A stretch of 64,000 nt of DNA from Polytrichum commune (GCA_950295325.1 OX485805.1:12622501-12686500); one strand, 5' to 3'. Shown: positions 32,556 to 44,959, numbered from the stretch's first letter. The notes: a model not told the origin generated them from the sequence alone. Translations and numbers: made by a program.

Positions 32556-33375
32556 AACACCATGGATTATGTACCATATGTGGACTTTGATGACAGTTTT
32601 GGCACATACATATATGATGAACTATTGGAAAAGTTAAAGGCACGTATCTTAATTGTGTACACTATGGTGATAGTTGCATGCATCACTCACAACATGTTCA
32701 ATCTGAATAAGTTGGATAAATGTGGCCAACAACTGTGAACCACAATAGGGAATTACGGACGCACTCAACCAAATGTGCGAGGTACATGTATTGTTCAAGG
32801 TTTTGACTAATCTCGAGGTTCACGAATTCAATGAGCTCGCTTCCATTGTATATCCCACAATTCACAACAATGCACGTAGCACATGTGTTGAGAAGATTAT
32901 GAGTGGCATGCCCAAGAAGTAGACACATGAGCAAGCTTAGTTCAACTTTATCATGTACTTGAAGCACAATAATGTAATTAGATATGAGTCTTTTCTATGG
33001 AACGTTGCTCATTTGTTCTCATGTGATGATGTGATATCATTGCTTCATGCATCATTGATGCAATTGCCATTGAAATAGTTTGGCCCAATGAGTTCGTGTG
33101 AAGGTGATTGTTTGGACTAAACCCTTGTTTCCCAAGATGCATTGGAATTCTTGATGACGCTCTTGTCAAGATTCGGAAGCCTTGGAATAATCCCAACCAT
33201 GCTAAGTGGATTAATGGTCGTAAGAAGTTGTATTTTATGAACAACACATTTATGATGTCACATGGCAAACTCTTCAAACATTTGGATTTGGTTTTTTAGG
33301 TTCTTTTCATGATGTTACGATCCTCCACCACTCCCAGTTCTTATACATGATGTATTATTCTTTGTGAAATAAAGT
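32556..33375 (+). pseudogene. PIF/Harbinger transposase relic (DDE_Tnp_4 type)
   Basis: At 33110-33300 a frame reads CFPRCIGILDDALVKIRKPW then HAKWINGRKKLYFMNNTFMM. This corresponds to the FxNCIGALDGTHV...RKKxYxxN block of plant Harbinger transposases; D in ILDD is at the position of the first catalytic Asp. After a frameshift near 33295 the next frame gives GSFHDVTILHHSQF, the GSxHDxxxL block carrying the second catalytic Asp. The third catalytic residue is not found. Upstream, 32560-33100 holds a decayed frame (MDYVPYVDFDDSFG, KARILIVYTMV) with stops. This is an inactive copy. Confidence 0.7.
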
Positions 33376-33479
33376 TATACAATTCATGAAATTGATTTTA
33401 TGGTGGTTGTGAATATGGTTACCAAATCATGAAATTGTTCACAACATGTAATGAAAGTTGAGTTGGGAAGTATGGTAGC

Positions 33480-33640
33480 GTGGAGGGGGGGGGGGGGGGG
33501 TGTGTGGAGTTACATCTCTTTGGGGGAAGGGGAGTTTTCTTTCATCTAGTTGCATGGCTTATTACAGGTGGGAGTGTTATCAAGGAGGGGAAACGGGGGA
33601 CAAGGGGGGGCTTTATGGCTTTGTGACAAGGGGGGTAGAA
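33480..33640 (+). repeat. G-run cluster including G16
   Basis: A 16-base G run (33485-33500) is followed within 150 bp by TTTGGGGGAAGGGGAG, GAGGGGAAACGGGGGACAAG, GGGGGGG and ACAAGGGGGGTAG. Four or more G tracts with short loops can form G-quadruplexes on this strand. Confidence 0.7.
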
Positions 33641-34967
33641 GGAGATGTGTGTGTGTTGTGTGCATAGGAGTGGCATGGGTATGAGTTTCTCTCTATAGAT
33701 GTAGCTAGGAAAGGGGTTGTTGGCTTGGTCTTGAAGGGTATTTCTGATGAAGTGGGCAAGTATGTGGATGTCAAAATGAGTTGGTCCATGGGGTTGGATT
33801 GGATGTTCTGATTCTAGTAAAATACCATGAGGATGGTGATAAAGGTGGGGGATTGAGTGGCCATGGTTTGGGCATGTTTAATGGCTTGTTAGGTTGCGTC
33901 ATGGACGGGAATGGCGAGGCCGTTACCATGCCGTTTGTGCGAGGTATTAGTGCTCTTGGCACCAAAAATACAATCCAAAGGGTGGGGACTTCATAATAGG
34001 ATATTGTGGTGGGACACGTGAATGGGAGTGAGAAATAAGATTGCGTAATGTCGAATTTATCTATGAGGATGTCGAGTAATTGTGGTGGTATGGTGGCATG
34101 TGAGATGGTGTAATCTAGTTTGGTATGGGAGGAGGGCATTTGGAAAGTATGCGCCATTCAACAATCTAGTAGCCATATGATTTTAGTAGATAAATATTGT
34201 TAGCGAGGGTGGATTGTTGGGTTCATGTTGGGTGAGTGGCTTTGTTGTTAGAGCCATGTGAAGGGGAGCCAATGTGTGTTCCTTGTGGGTGGTGAGTCAA
34301 GTTTTGTGTGTGAATTGAGGGTGATGTCTATGTCAAGCTTGACTCCATCTATTTGTATTTGGAGATGGGGGATGTACATGTCTAGGAGAATGAAGTTAGG
34401 GTCTTTTGTGGGATAGGTTGACTGTGGTTATTTTGGACAAGAGTCATGGTGTGAGTGTGGTGTTGTCCGTAGTATTGCTAGACCAAGGCTTTGTTGACCT
34501 CATGATTGCATTGATTTGTTTTGCCAAATAGGCTCTCGTTCAATTCAACAGTGTTTTATTGGAATCCCTCCCTTGATTTTGTTTGAAACGATCAAGTGAG
34601 TGGCATTGTATTCATCAATGGAAATGTGGTGGGTTATGCTCATGATCATTTCAATTTGAGGTTGGTCGTCATTGTGTACATTGTGTCTAGGGCATCCTTT
34701 ATGGGTGTGATGACGGTTCAGTAGTGTGTTTGAAGTTTGGTGACATAGTAGGTGTTTGCCTGATCTCTTGATGAGTTGCAAGATGTTGTTGAATTTGATA
34801 TGGTTGAGGGTTTTAAATCGGTGATGTTTACATTTGTGGTCAGTTGGGTCAGGTATTTTTAGGTGGGGGCTATTGTTCCATAGTGTGATAAGTGGGTTCA
34901 CCGATTGCAATGTTTGGTGGGGTGGGTCTTGGTGTGAGAGTGGAGTGGTGGGTATTGAGAGCCACAA
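33640..34967 (-). pseudogene. Decayed C/A-rich coding stretch, probably non-LTR retroelement
   Basis: The + strand is G+T rich for over a kilobase; read in reverse it gives frames rich in H, P, T, N and Q. The best pieces are PPQLLDILIDKFDITQSYFS followed by CPTTIS (within 33771-34157) and, after a frameshift, QAIKHAQTMATQSPTFITIL. A 140-codon frame at 34545-34967 continues upstream. Composition and frame switching suggest one long decayed protein. It resembles in style the fragment at 46.7 kb. I suspect a LINE-like polyprotein; this is a recollection of family style, not a match I can show. Confidence 0.35.
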
Positions 34968-34978
34968 TTATTACATAA

Positions 34979-35472
34979 GGCCACTTTAGACTAGAGCTTC
35001 AAGGGCCCTTGACATGTGATACACAAATTATGTAAATTTTTGAAAAGTTGGAGACAATCTAAGTTCACTTTATAATAGGTCTTGAATGCATGAGGGACCA
35101 AAGAAATTCAAATGATTGAGAAACCTATATGACGTCTAACATGGCATCAAATGGATGATGTTTCGTGACCAACTGGATACATGAAAAAAAGATGGGTCTA
35201 ATGCAAAACCAGGGGTCATGGCAAACAATTAAATTCCCATTGGCTCATCAAAATATGATATCACCATGGTGGGGTCGTAGACTACCTATTATTTTGAATC
35301 ATCGATAAACCATATCGCAGTCCCTCAACATGGTCCACTTTCAACTTTACATTAAGCTTGAGGGCCCATCAACTACAAATTGAATTTCTAATTCTTGGTA
35401 CGGCCTTTTAGGTAGATTCCAAGGACCCTTCCATTTTCATGATTGCGGGTCTTGGTTCGTGTGTAAGTGACC
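34979..35472 (-). mobile_element. PIF/Harbinger MITE family H, old copy
   Basis: The eroded ends GGCCACTTTAGACTAGAG and GGTTCGTGTGTAAGTGACC are inverted. Internal words AACATGGCATCAAATGGATGATG and CACTTTCAACTTTACATTAAGCTTGAGGG match the family. Flanks are TAA and TCA, not identical, consistent with age. Confidence 0.65.
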
Positions 35473-35479
35473 TCAATCA

Positions 35480-38400
35480 CACCATCACGGGCAATGGCAA
35501 GCTCTTTTGAAACGCCTCCATAGTTGTTAGCTAGCAAACCACTTTGCAACTAGGGAAGGTTAGTGGAATGTCCACTACATGAACCTTGGTCCTTCATATG
35601 GTCCCAAAAGCGTTTGGGCCCACTTTACTTTTGGTGCTTTACCGTGGCGATTCAAGCCCGATTGGCATGCATGTACCTTGTGTTTGCCCAACTCCAACAT
35701 AAGTTAGTGGGCCTCAAACCATGCACCAAAAACCTTTTTAAGTGCGGGAACCAATTCCGGGGTCATTTAGAATATCTTTCTTGAATGGAACTAAGATCTA
35801 CGACAAGAAGATGCTTGAAGGTTCCAGATATTGTGGCCACGTGAGCCCACTGAGGTGTATTCACTGGGTATTGAATGGGGTGTCCATTTAATGTGCTCAA
35901 TTGATGGTATTGTAGGAAGTATTATTAGATAAGGTTGGGACCACTTCATACACAGGTGTATGTGTGACTGCTGTTCTCCCTCTTTAGTATGACACGTTTG
36001 GGAAACACACAAAAAGTTCACTATTGAGGTGTCGTCTTCTCATTAATATCACAAATGGCGTAAAGTTGTCGTATTGTCGAGGGAATACAACAATATAAGT
36101 AATAGGAGCTTCAAAATATATGACTATGAGTTTAAGCAATATAGATGGTATGAAATAATAACTCAAGAACTCTTGAAATAGGAGTCCAAAGATCTTTGGT
36201 GTTGCTTACCCAAGTTAGAGATTGTCATCTCATCTAAATTTTCTATTAACTTAACCATGTTCATTTTACACTGGTGACCCTAATTATCATAAAGTTCTCA
36301 AGTAGTTCGCAAGTAGTTCCCAAGTGAAAATGGATGTATTTTAGATGTACTTAACATAGATGAAAGGAATTTTAACATTAAATACCTCTTTAATATGACA
36401 AAATGGAGATTCTAAATGTCGCATTATTAAGTGTTGTAGTCGTATAATAGAGGGAGTTTTGTACTGAAATATGATACTATTCTCAACATAAGCAATTCTT
36501 TCAAGTGAAATTCTATTTACAATCTGACATTTAGGGTAGCACGTTGGGATACTTGAGATGATACTCTTGAGTTCTAGTATGCAAGGGGAGGATATTATTG
36601 AGCATACTAATGCAAAGTGTCATGTGTTTACGTTTTAGTATGCAAGAGGAAGATATTTTGAGCATACTAATGTCAACCATTAATTGGGTAAGCTTTAGTC
36701 AACTTGTAGACCATTGTGTAACATGGGCATACGTCTCATAACACTTGAACTTACTCATGCCAAGTTATTAGCAAGTACACTTCAAATCCAAGTGTCATGA
36801 GGTGACACTAATGGCAAAGTTGTCTAATCATTAATGTAACCTAGCATACTCCTCATAATAGGGTAAACGACACTATTATGCATGTGACCCTAAATACCAT
36901 AAACGGTGCAGATCATGTTAGGGGGACTAGTAAAAGCCCACTCTCTATGAAAATATATATGTGGTTGATTTATCCTAATTCAATTACATTAGGTTAAATA
37001 TGGGGTTGATTTTGTCTTTCTAACATTATTTATATTTCAAACGAAGAAAATAAGTTGAGCTATAAAAACTTATAATGTTTTCACCTACAACTTGCATCCA
37101 TGTCTTAAATCCTTAAACAAAGTCAAGGATTTATGCCATCTAAAACATAAACATGGGTTTCATTTTCATCATTTAACATGATTGAAATTCGATGGTCAAC
37201 TTTGCAATCGCAAAGTCACCCAAGTTTTCTTCATGCTTAAAAATTGGTGTTGGGCTATTTAAAACTAGCTTTCTAACTTGTCTTACTAGGATGGGTGAGT
37301 CAAGCCACATTGCATATGTCAACACAAAGATCCAAGACAACAGGTCCCATGCGCATTTTAGATTCTAAAATTCTCTCAAGATTTGAGAGGAGGAAACAAG
37401 AGGTCTAGAAGTTTCACCCAACTTTCAAAATAGGCTCTAATCAATAATGAGCTAATGAGCTCTTAGTAGAAGGTTTTCTTGAAAAAAGATCAAACCCATG
37501 GTTTTGTCCCTATTTGAGGAACTTTATGGATAACTCCAATTAGCAGCTATCAATGATGCTTGAGGTTTTCATCTCTATGAAAATCTCTTGGGTTTTCATC
37601 TACCCTCTTAAACAAGGAACCCAAGATTTTTGATACATATTTCTTTGAGGATAGTTAGAACCTAGAACACTAAGAAGTTGTTCTCAAGGTCAGTTTGAAC
37701 TTTGTCACAATGCATTGAAGTTCTATGAGACTAATAGCTAACAATTATATGATCTTTTGCAGGTTTTGGCTTAGAATCGTTCATCAAAGAGACCTAATAT
37801 CCCACCGATTTCATGTTGTAATTGATAATCCAAGGTTACTATGCATATCTTTTCATATCTTTTCAAGGACACCATTCCATGTGTCACTTGAATTGTCTAG
37901 GTCCCCATGCACAAGTAAAGGAAAGCGAGGTGTGAGATTTTAGTGTAAGGTATAAGGAGAACCTAGTAAAGAAACTTACATGCATGGATGTAGCCAAGGC
38001 CCAAGGCTATCGATCAGCCTTTCACTTTGCAAGTTTTAAGTACAAAATGCTTGGAGAGGCTCTTCTACCAACTCGATTTGAAGGGATGTCCAAGTGACAC
38101 ACAAGCAAATGGGCTTCGTGAGGACGTAGACAAGAGTCCCCTTTTAACCCTAAACCCTAAACCCCACACCCTTGATATGTACTTTTTAGCTAGTTAGTGG
38201 TGCTTTGGAAGTCATTTTTGGTCTATCAAACATGATAGTTAGGAGATACTTTTACATCCTTTTTAGACCCAAATCTCCAAAAAAGCAACTTCACCTTTCC
38301 CTTTGATCTAAGCTTACATGCTCTTTACACCGTGTCCCCCCCTCATTGGTCTCACTTAACCACCGCTTTTAGTACCTCGATGGTACCATACAAATCACTA

Positions 38401-39115
38401 TAGTCTACATAGCAGTGCTTTGTAGTATAGTGGCCAAAACCTTTAGCCACATTGGAGACGTCGTCAAATTTAACCATAGGTTTTGTCGGCCCTCCGTCTT
38501 CGCACTTTGAACACTCAACAATGTGTTGGGAATATTAATAGCAATACTCACTACTACTTTTCAACCTTCTTCATCCAATTCATTATGGCCTCTATGCCAC
38601 TAGGAGAGTATTGCAACTTCGAACGTTCACTACAAACATAGAAATCATGCATGAATCACATGCAACATTAGGGAATTGTTCCATGTCACTTGAAAATCTA
38701 TAAATATATCATAAATACAAATTTTACATATCTCTTTCACTGACGCATGACATAAGATAATTGATTGGGACTCATATCCTTGTAGTGATTGTGGCTCTAA
38801 TTGGAGGGCCAACCCTCCCAGCGCGTGCATAAATAACCTGTCACACAAGAATGGTGTTGGATTTCCTTGATGTGTGTGAGCCTCAAACCTCCCCCCCTTC
38901 ATGCGTCATAGTCCAGGGGGAAATTATCACCTCACATGAATCTGTCTCACTACTCCCTACCCTAGATTTAACATGCAGTGTACCAATGAACCCAATGGCC
39001 CAGGCAATTTCCAACTCTTTTTATTTCACTTGAGGGTGAAGGGTCCTAAGCATTGAAAAATGCTTCCCTCACCACCAATGTTTACATCCAATCATTAATT
39101 TAATTCCAAGCAATC
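35480..39115. other. No gene recognised
   Basis: About 3.6 kb without a supported gene. A local duplication, AGTATGCAAG(G/A)GGA(G/A)GATATT...GAGCATACTAATG, occurs at about 36577 and 36637. AACCCTAAACCCTAAACCCC at about 38146-38165 contains two CCCTAAA units, the plant telomere repeat, too short to be a real interstitial telomere. Confidence 0.4.
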
Positions 39116-40167
39116 TATGTTACCCAACATCCTACTCTAATGTTGGTCCGGTACCCTTGCTCTAAAAAACACCGAGGTTGCTCCTAATCGGATACCGCCC
39201 TTGTGGTTGGCTTGGTCCCCTGTTTCGGGGTTCGGAAGCCCCCTGCTTGGCCTTAGAGCCTTGGCTAGTGTTGGATCCACCTTAGCTCTAGTTCGAGGAA
39301 GGCATTTGCCTCCTCTACCGTCCGGCAACTCTCTTCGATCCCATCCCCCTTGTCGCTCCCACAGGGAGCTACGCACCACCAACCCTCAGCCTTCCTACAG
39401 CCTTTCACTAGTCCCGGGCACATGGGCGGAGGGCCGCCTCCGCCCCAGCCTGGCGGAAGCCAGGTGGCCCTCCGCGGTTGGCCGGCGGGGGGGCCAGGGA
39501 GCCAGGCGGGTTGCCTGCGCATTGGCCCTCAGCCCTCCGCCCTCCGCCTCTCCTATCTGTCAACATTTTTTTTTATCATATATAAATTTTTCCTTCTTGA
39601 TTTGGTGTGGCTGATGGGGGCGGACCCGTCCCTTCCGGGCTGGGGCGGACGGTCCGCTCCGCCCCCACAGCCGGCGGAGGTCATCCAACGCCGGATGATT
39701 ATCATCCTCCTCCGCCTGGCCAAGCGGTGGAGGAAGCTCATGTGCGCAGCACTACTGCCGCAACCACCTGCCTGCCTCCATCTCCAGCTTCCACACCCAT
39801 CCATTCACGCCCCCACAATGCACTTGGTTTTATTCCGATTGATGCAACTTACCGCCACTGAACAACCACACCGGAGTCGCTAGACAACCCTCGCAACCAT
39901 GCCTCATCTGCCTCTTGTCTCTCCTGAATTCAGCAGCTGGTGAATGCAGACAGGCTTCGGAATTCGTAGCCTGATTAGAACCCTAAACGCCGCAATGCAG
40001 TCGCCCGACTAGATGGGGCCTCCTTCAACCCCCAATTCTCCAGCCGATGCCTTGTGTCATGCATAACCTGCCCAGCTAGATGAGTGCAGGGAGATCCCAA
40101 TTCGGTGCCGAGTATGGCCAAAGCTCAATCCTCCGAACTGCATCTCGCCTGGGTTGGCGTCGCAAGC
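39116..40167. other. G+C-rich unassigned segment
   Basis: The composition shifts to G+C rich (GGGCGGAGGGCCGCCTCC, GGCTGGGGCGGACGG) and both strands carry long open frames (137 and 177 codons on +, 81-85 on -). With high G+C, long frames arise by chance. None shows a domain, so I call no gene. A captured gene fragment or G+C-rich repeat is possible. Confidence 0.4.
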
Positions 40168-40170
40168 TAA

Positions 40171-40667
40171 GGGGCAGTTTACACTATGGACCATGAAGTC
40201 GTCCCACGGCCATCTAAGCGATGTGATTGGATGTTGAAGTCGTCCCGGGACGACTTGGGTTTACACCAAGGAAAACATGGCAGAGTGACCACGGAGGTTG
40301 AGGTCCACAAATTTGTTTTTTTAAGCCTACTCTATCCACTGCCATGGTCCAACGGGTTTTCCGTTGGGACAAGCAAAAGAGGTGGTCTAGGAAAAATAGC
40401 AAGGGCCCATGTCAGAAAAATGCCGTTTTAATGATTTTTTTGGATTTTTTTTAATGATTTTTTTTCCAACTTAGTTAATGACTCCACTTTTTGGTGCATG
40501 GTCATTCTTCATGGTCCACATTCGGTTTACACCTAGTGAAGGGCCCACAAACCATGAAAACTAATATTTTAGTAACTCGGACCATGGAAGTCGTCCCATG
40601 AAGTCGTCCCACGCAAAATAGGCCTCTTACGTGGGACGACTTCATGGTCCATAGTGTAAACCGCCCC
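40171..40667. mobile_element. PIF/Harbinger element, third family
   Basis: The ends GGGGCAGTTTACACTATGG and CCATAGTGTAAACCGCCCC are inverted and continue inward (ACCATGAAGTCGTCCCACG) for about 38 bp. TAA is duplicated on both sides (40168-40170 and 40668-40670). The terminal motifs AAGTCGTCCC and GGACCATG recur several times inside as subterminal repeats. Length 497 bp, non-coding. Confidence 0.85.
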
Positions 40668-40825
40668 TAAAGGTGTGGTCTCGGTGCTGAGCCTCCCTCA
40701 AAATTCCCATGCCTAGTGTGACTAGCGCCTCCCAGCTTCCCTCGGCTGCTCCAGCTGCAATGCAGCCCCCTCGGTGTGTTGTCTCCCCGAGCCCCAAAGT
40801 CCCCCGCAGCTGTTGTAGTGATACC

Positions 40826-41050
40826 AGGGCCACACCGAAATACTCAGCAGCTCCAGTCACCAAAAAGCCTAGCCCTACGTATTCTCCGGAAATACAGGGT
40901 TGGGATTTCAAATGGCTGGAGCTACTGGAGTGGCTAGAAGCAGGCGGGTAGTCTGCAACCAGTAGCTCCAGCCATCTAAAATCCCAGCCCTGTATTTTCG
41001 GAGAATACGTAGGGTTGGGCTTTTTGGCTGGGTTTTTTTGGTGTGGCCCT
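40826..41050. mobile_element. Foldback element, 225 bp
   Basis: Arms of about 100 bp are inverted: AGGGCCACACC, CCTAGCCCTACGTATTCTCC and TGGCTGGAGCTACTGG at the left have counterparts at the right. The loop is about 25 bp. The AGGGCCACACC end hints at an hAT type, but the flanking 8-mers do not match. Confidence 0.7.
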
Positions 41051-41224
41051 AGTATGAGCCCCCTGTTCTAGAGAGAGAAACTCCGGTCTACAAGGGGCCG
41101 GCGTGAATAAAGTGTCCGTTCGTAATGCCAATGAACCCGATGGCCACTGGACAAGGGGACACTGGGACAATACTACTCTCCCCTTTCGAGGATGGACACT
41201 ATAGTGACACACTATACTAGTTCC

Positions 41225-41445
41225 TAGCTAGCCACTAGTGCCTTGAAGATACCGGACATGGTATCCCCCCAAAGGGCTTTGAGGTACCCATACAACAAGG
41301 TCCAAGGACCCCCACCATAGTTGGGTGGACTAAGGTGGTGAGCACCACGCCGGCATGGGGAATAGCCTCAACCCACAACCTCCTCATTGGGGGCCATGAG
41401 CCTAACCACCAAGCCAAGGCCCGTGGTGCCTCCCCCTGTTCTACC
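41225..41445 (-). mobile_element. SINE-like unit
   Basis: On the minus strand CTTGGCTTGGTGGTTAGGCTC resembles a tRNA box A. About 30 bp later GGTTGTGGGTTGAGGC resembles box B. The rest carries on toward TACCATGTCCGGTATCTTC. No A-rich tail or target duplication was seen. It could instead be a repeat with chance tRNA likeness. Confidence 0.4.
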
Positions 41446-41933
41446 TTAGCGGCCCCAGAGAGAACCAATAGGGCTCCGCCCTGCTTTTTCAGTCCAGCAA
41501 CCGCAAAACGTAGAGAGCGAGAGTGAGAGGCCGCCCCCCTTGCCCAACCACCTCAACCGTTTCCCTTCCCGTGCTCCGGATTTCCCTAGGGTACACAGTA
41601 TCCTCACCTAGAATGAACAACAACAAGTCCAAATGTAGAGCAAAGGGAGCTTGGCCTCCCAAAGCTTCATCCCTACAATATTAACCAACTACAACTAACT
41701 ACTAACTCAAGGCTTCCAAACTTCTAACATTTTAACAGCCACACTCTAGCCGTTAAATTCAATCCGCATACAAACTAAAGAACACAACTCTTTTTATGTT
41801 TTTGAATGATTGATGCCACACTAAATCTAAGTTTCCATGTTTTTTAAGATTTAAGAAGACATGTGAGCACAATTTTGGGCTCACAACGTGTAACTCTAAA
41901 CTTTTGATTTTCCACATGGAGTGAAATGACCAC

Positions 41934-42816
41934 TGCACCAAATATTATATTCAATTCATATGATGTTACTATGATAAAAAAAATTAATGACACCTCTTAT
42001 GAATAAGTTTACAACTCCTATCATCCCAACTTACTTTTAGTTCATCCAAATGCCAATTGTCGGAACAAAGTTTGGTATATTATGCATCCTACCATTTTGT
42101 ATTGAAATGTTGTCGATGAAATTTGTATGACAAAGCTCTTAGTAAAGTGACGGTAACCAAAACATTTTAAATCTACAGTGCCCGCAAAAATTTATATAAG
42201 GAACAACAAATAATGTTAGGTCACGTTTAGTGTTGGCGACACTACACGGGCAGTTTACAATCAGTATTGATCAAGACAAATAGATATGTTGACACTAAGG
42301 GCCACTTCAAACATGAGCCAAAAGTCGTGACCATGAAATTGTGAGAGCCCAAAGAAAGTGTCCAAGGGCCGTCCCAACACACCTCCAAAATCATGTAGTG
42401 TGGTCACGCACCCTCAAGTGTAGTGTGAAGTCATATGTGACATGGTCCTCAACCAATGCTATTTTAATGGATTTCTATTCACACAAGTCCTCACGTATAA
42501 TAAAATAAAATAAATGAACGGCTATGAACATTCATAGTGGCATGATCTCCCGGATTTGTGTTATGCCTACCTCCCAAAGATGGTTTTTGAGAACAGTCCA
42601 AGTGACCATGAAGCATGATCCATTCAATGCCATGTAGAAATCCATGTAGACTTTCCATCCATCTTGCATTCGCACACTCCGTTGGTCCCTCAAGCGTAGT
42701 GTGAAGCCAACTTGGACCGGCTCCGCCTTTTTCCACCAATGAGAGTGCTTGAAGTGTAATGGAGATGGACACTTGGTCTAGTGTGTGAAGTGGCACTAAA
42801 TACAATGTTTAGTGTA
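41934..42816. mobile_element. MITE family K, copy 4, interrupted by family H
   Basis: The left end TGCACCAAATATTATATTC and K internal words run to GTTGACACTAA (42298). The right terminus resumes at 42797 as TAAATACAATGTTTAGTGTA after the H element. The junction is exact, so K was present before H inserted. Confidence 0.65.
42299..42796 (+). mobile_element. PIF/Harbinger MITE family H, copy 2
   Basis: The ends GGGCCACTTCAAACATGAG and CTAGTGTGTGAAGTGGCAC are inverted, with TAA on both sides (42296-42298 and 42797-42799). It is 498 bp with the standard family landmarks and sits in the right terminus of K copy 4. Confidence 0.85.
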
Positions 42817-42915
42817 CAATGTATAGCTCCCACACGCTAGTTATCGAAATCCCAAACTAGGCCTTACAAGCATCATTGCGGGGCTCGGAGAAAATAGTCA
42901 TAATGAGAAGCCCCG

Positions 42916-42930
42916 CCCCCCCCCCCCCCC
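42916..42930 (+). repeat. C15 homopolymer
   Basis: Fifteen consecutive C within a G+C-rich stretch (42890-43100) that otherwise holds no recognised gene. Confidence 0.85.
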
Positions 42931-43175
42931 ATAGGCTTAAAAAGAACGCGTGTGAGGCCACATAACAACAAAAATTGGAGACATATGGGGATCCATTTAG
43001 GGGAGCCAAAGCCGGGCCCGAAGGAAGGGGGTCCTTTAGGTGCTTTCCAAGGGCCCCGCCGGCGGTCAATTTGGCCTTGGCCAATGCTTATAGGGCCTCT
43101 TGAACGGGAGAAGGGCGAAACCATATAGGCTCCCAATGGAACTTATAATAGGTCTCCATGTGGACGTTGTGTAGG

Positions 43176-43395
43176 ACACAAAATATGATTTTTAGTGTCA
43201 CTTCCTATTTGGAATTACGCAGTGTTATAATTGTTAACTATATTTTTCAAATTTTTTTACCAACAAAGGCCGAACTGGTTGTTTGGACATTACAGAACAT
43301 TAACATCTTTACTCGGTGAAAAACTACATTCATAGTAGAAAGATAAGTAATTTGTAATTCCGGGTTGTAAGTGACACTAAATGTCATATTTAGTC
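43176..43395. mobile_element. MITE family L, copy 2
   Basis: ACACAAAATATGATTTTTAG at the left, GACACTAAATGTCATATTTA at the right. GGAATTACGCAGTGTTATAA and GTAATTCCGGGTTGTAAG are the subterminal family blocks. Confidence 0.55.
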
Positions 43396-43405
43396 ACGGG
43401 TAGAT

Positions 43406-43787
43406 CACTCCATTGTCAAGTTGAACACCACGTGTGACCAAAAAAAATCTTCTTTTGGTAGGTTGCACCACCAAAATGGGTCAAAATTTTATCAATTTTT
43501 TTTCATGAGTAGATATACACAGTACCTATGACATAGGTGAAAGTGGTAACTAAATTTAATGATTTTTTTTCATAAAACATACAGTTTCTAACTAGAATGA
43601 CACAGAATTGAACTAAAACATTTATTAAAAAAATAAAGATGACTAAAAATTTCAAAAAATATATAAAAGATACTATCAATGGTTATGTATGTGTAGAAAA
43701 GATATCATAATTTTTAAAATTATATATGACATGTAATATAAGGGTAGCAAACTTTGTCCGCACGTGGTGTCAACTTGACAATGAATT
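43406..43787. mobile_element. MITE family P, copy 2
   Basis: The ends CACTCCATTGTCAAGTTG(A)ACACCACGTG and the inverted CACGTGGTGTCAACTTGACAATG are well matched. The A+T-rich body matches the inverse of 20159-20546. No convincing target duplication. Confidence 0.65.
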
Positions 43788-44013
43788 GACCTCCCTGTGT
43801 ATTTAATGTAACAGTTGTGTGGGGGTAAGCTCAAAAGATATTTTCAAGTGCCAATCACGGTTCGGAATGGTCAAGCATTGGTGGCAACCATGTAAGTTGG
43901 AGGTGAACACGCTAAGAATCTCGAGTGTCATAGTTGATATATTTATTTATTTAAGTGTTTCACCTTGAGATTAAATTTAGAGAGCCAATGCTACATTAGT
44001 TTGTCGACTTAGT

Positions 44014-44205
44014 GTGGGTTACCATTTGGACTTACGTGTTGCTATAAATTTTTACTGACGCTATCATTTTTCTACCAACTAAGTTATATCATATTCTACA
44101 GTGTGCATACTAACTACTTATGTTATTTGGATTTAAAAAATGATATTCTCAGTAAAATGTTATAACAATGCATAACTCCAAATGGTACCCCACTCTAATT
44201 AGACA
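44014..44205. mobile_element. MITE family L, copy 4
   Basis: CTTAGTGTGGGTTACCATTT-GGACTTACGTG is inverted as AACTCCAAATGGTACCCCACTCTAA. The body matches 25573-25760. Confidence 0.6.
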
Positions 44206-44218
44206 AAATAGTTTAGTG

Positions 44219-44436
44219 TACACTAATTATCCCAATTAGTGCATGCTATTATTTGAAGTTACGCGATATAATAACGTCTTACTTGAGAGTTCAATGTTTA
44301 CTAACAATAATTCAATAGGTTGTTCAAAAATCATAGAACATAAATGATTTATTGAGTAGAATATTGCATTATCGTTAAAATAGTTTTAGCACTATGAAAC
44401 TCCAAAAAGTGACATGCACTTGGGATAGTTGGTGTA
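44219..44436. mobile_element. MITE family L, copy 6
   Basis: TACACTAATTATCCCAATTA at the left, CACTTGGGATAGTTGGTGTA at the right. It lies only 13 bp from copy 4. The flanking 3-mers are both GTG, which may be a target duplication. Confidence 0.6.
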
Positions 44437-44537
44437 GTGAGATTCAGATAAACAAATTAATCAACCATGGAGGACATGGGTTTACATTTGAGGGCGGTTT
44501 TGGGGGAAAGTGGAGTTGGTTGAGTGAGCATCAAGAC

Positions 44538-44953
44538 ATAGCCAGGGGTAGGTTTTCTTATATGTTCTAATTGGAATCATGCATACATAACGTTATTCAG
44601 ACCTTTCTTTGTGCAATGTGGGCACGGGAATTACGTGGGCACTATGCCCTCATTATTTTGGGATCGCTTTTGGCTTTTGGAGATCTCTATGTATTCCAAT
44701 TGGGGTGGTTATCATAAATAAATTTGTCCACTTAAAGTTGGTCTGCAACCCATCCCTACCTCCAACAACCATTGGGTATGGGTTCAAAGTCTACATTACT
44801 CATGTAGCTCGAGCCAAAAATCAATCCCAAAATAATGGGGGCATAATGCCCAAGTAATCACCATGGCCACATAGCACAAAGAGAGTTATGAGTAATGTTA
44901 TGTATGCATGACTCCAATTAAAACATATAAGAATACACATAGATCCCCTAAAG
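44538..44953. mobile_element. Foldback element with arms of about 140 bp
   Basis: AGGGGTAGG...CTTATATGTTCTAATTGGAA-TCATGCATACATAAC and TGCCCTCATTATTTTGGGAT in the left arm have close inverted counterparts in the right arm (ATCCCAAAATAATGGGGGCA, GTTATGTATGCATGACTCC, ATAAGAATACACATAGATCCCCT). Target duplication was not identified. Confidence 0.65.
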
Positions 44954-44959
44954 ATGTGA

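Noticed and set aside
38146-38165. Interstitial telomere repeat
   Set aside because: Only two CCCTAAA units, easily by chance.
39201-39883. Overlapping frames of 137 and 177 codons
   Set aside because: They lie in G+C-rich DNA where stops are rare. Both strands are open and no domain is visible.
41399-41420. tRNA gene on the minus strand
   Set aside because: Box-like words are present but no cloverleaf could be drawn and box B is degenerate; kept as a SINE-like unit only.
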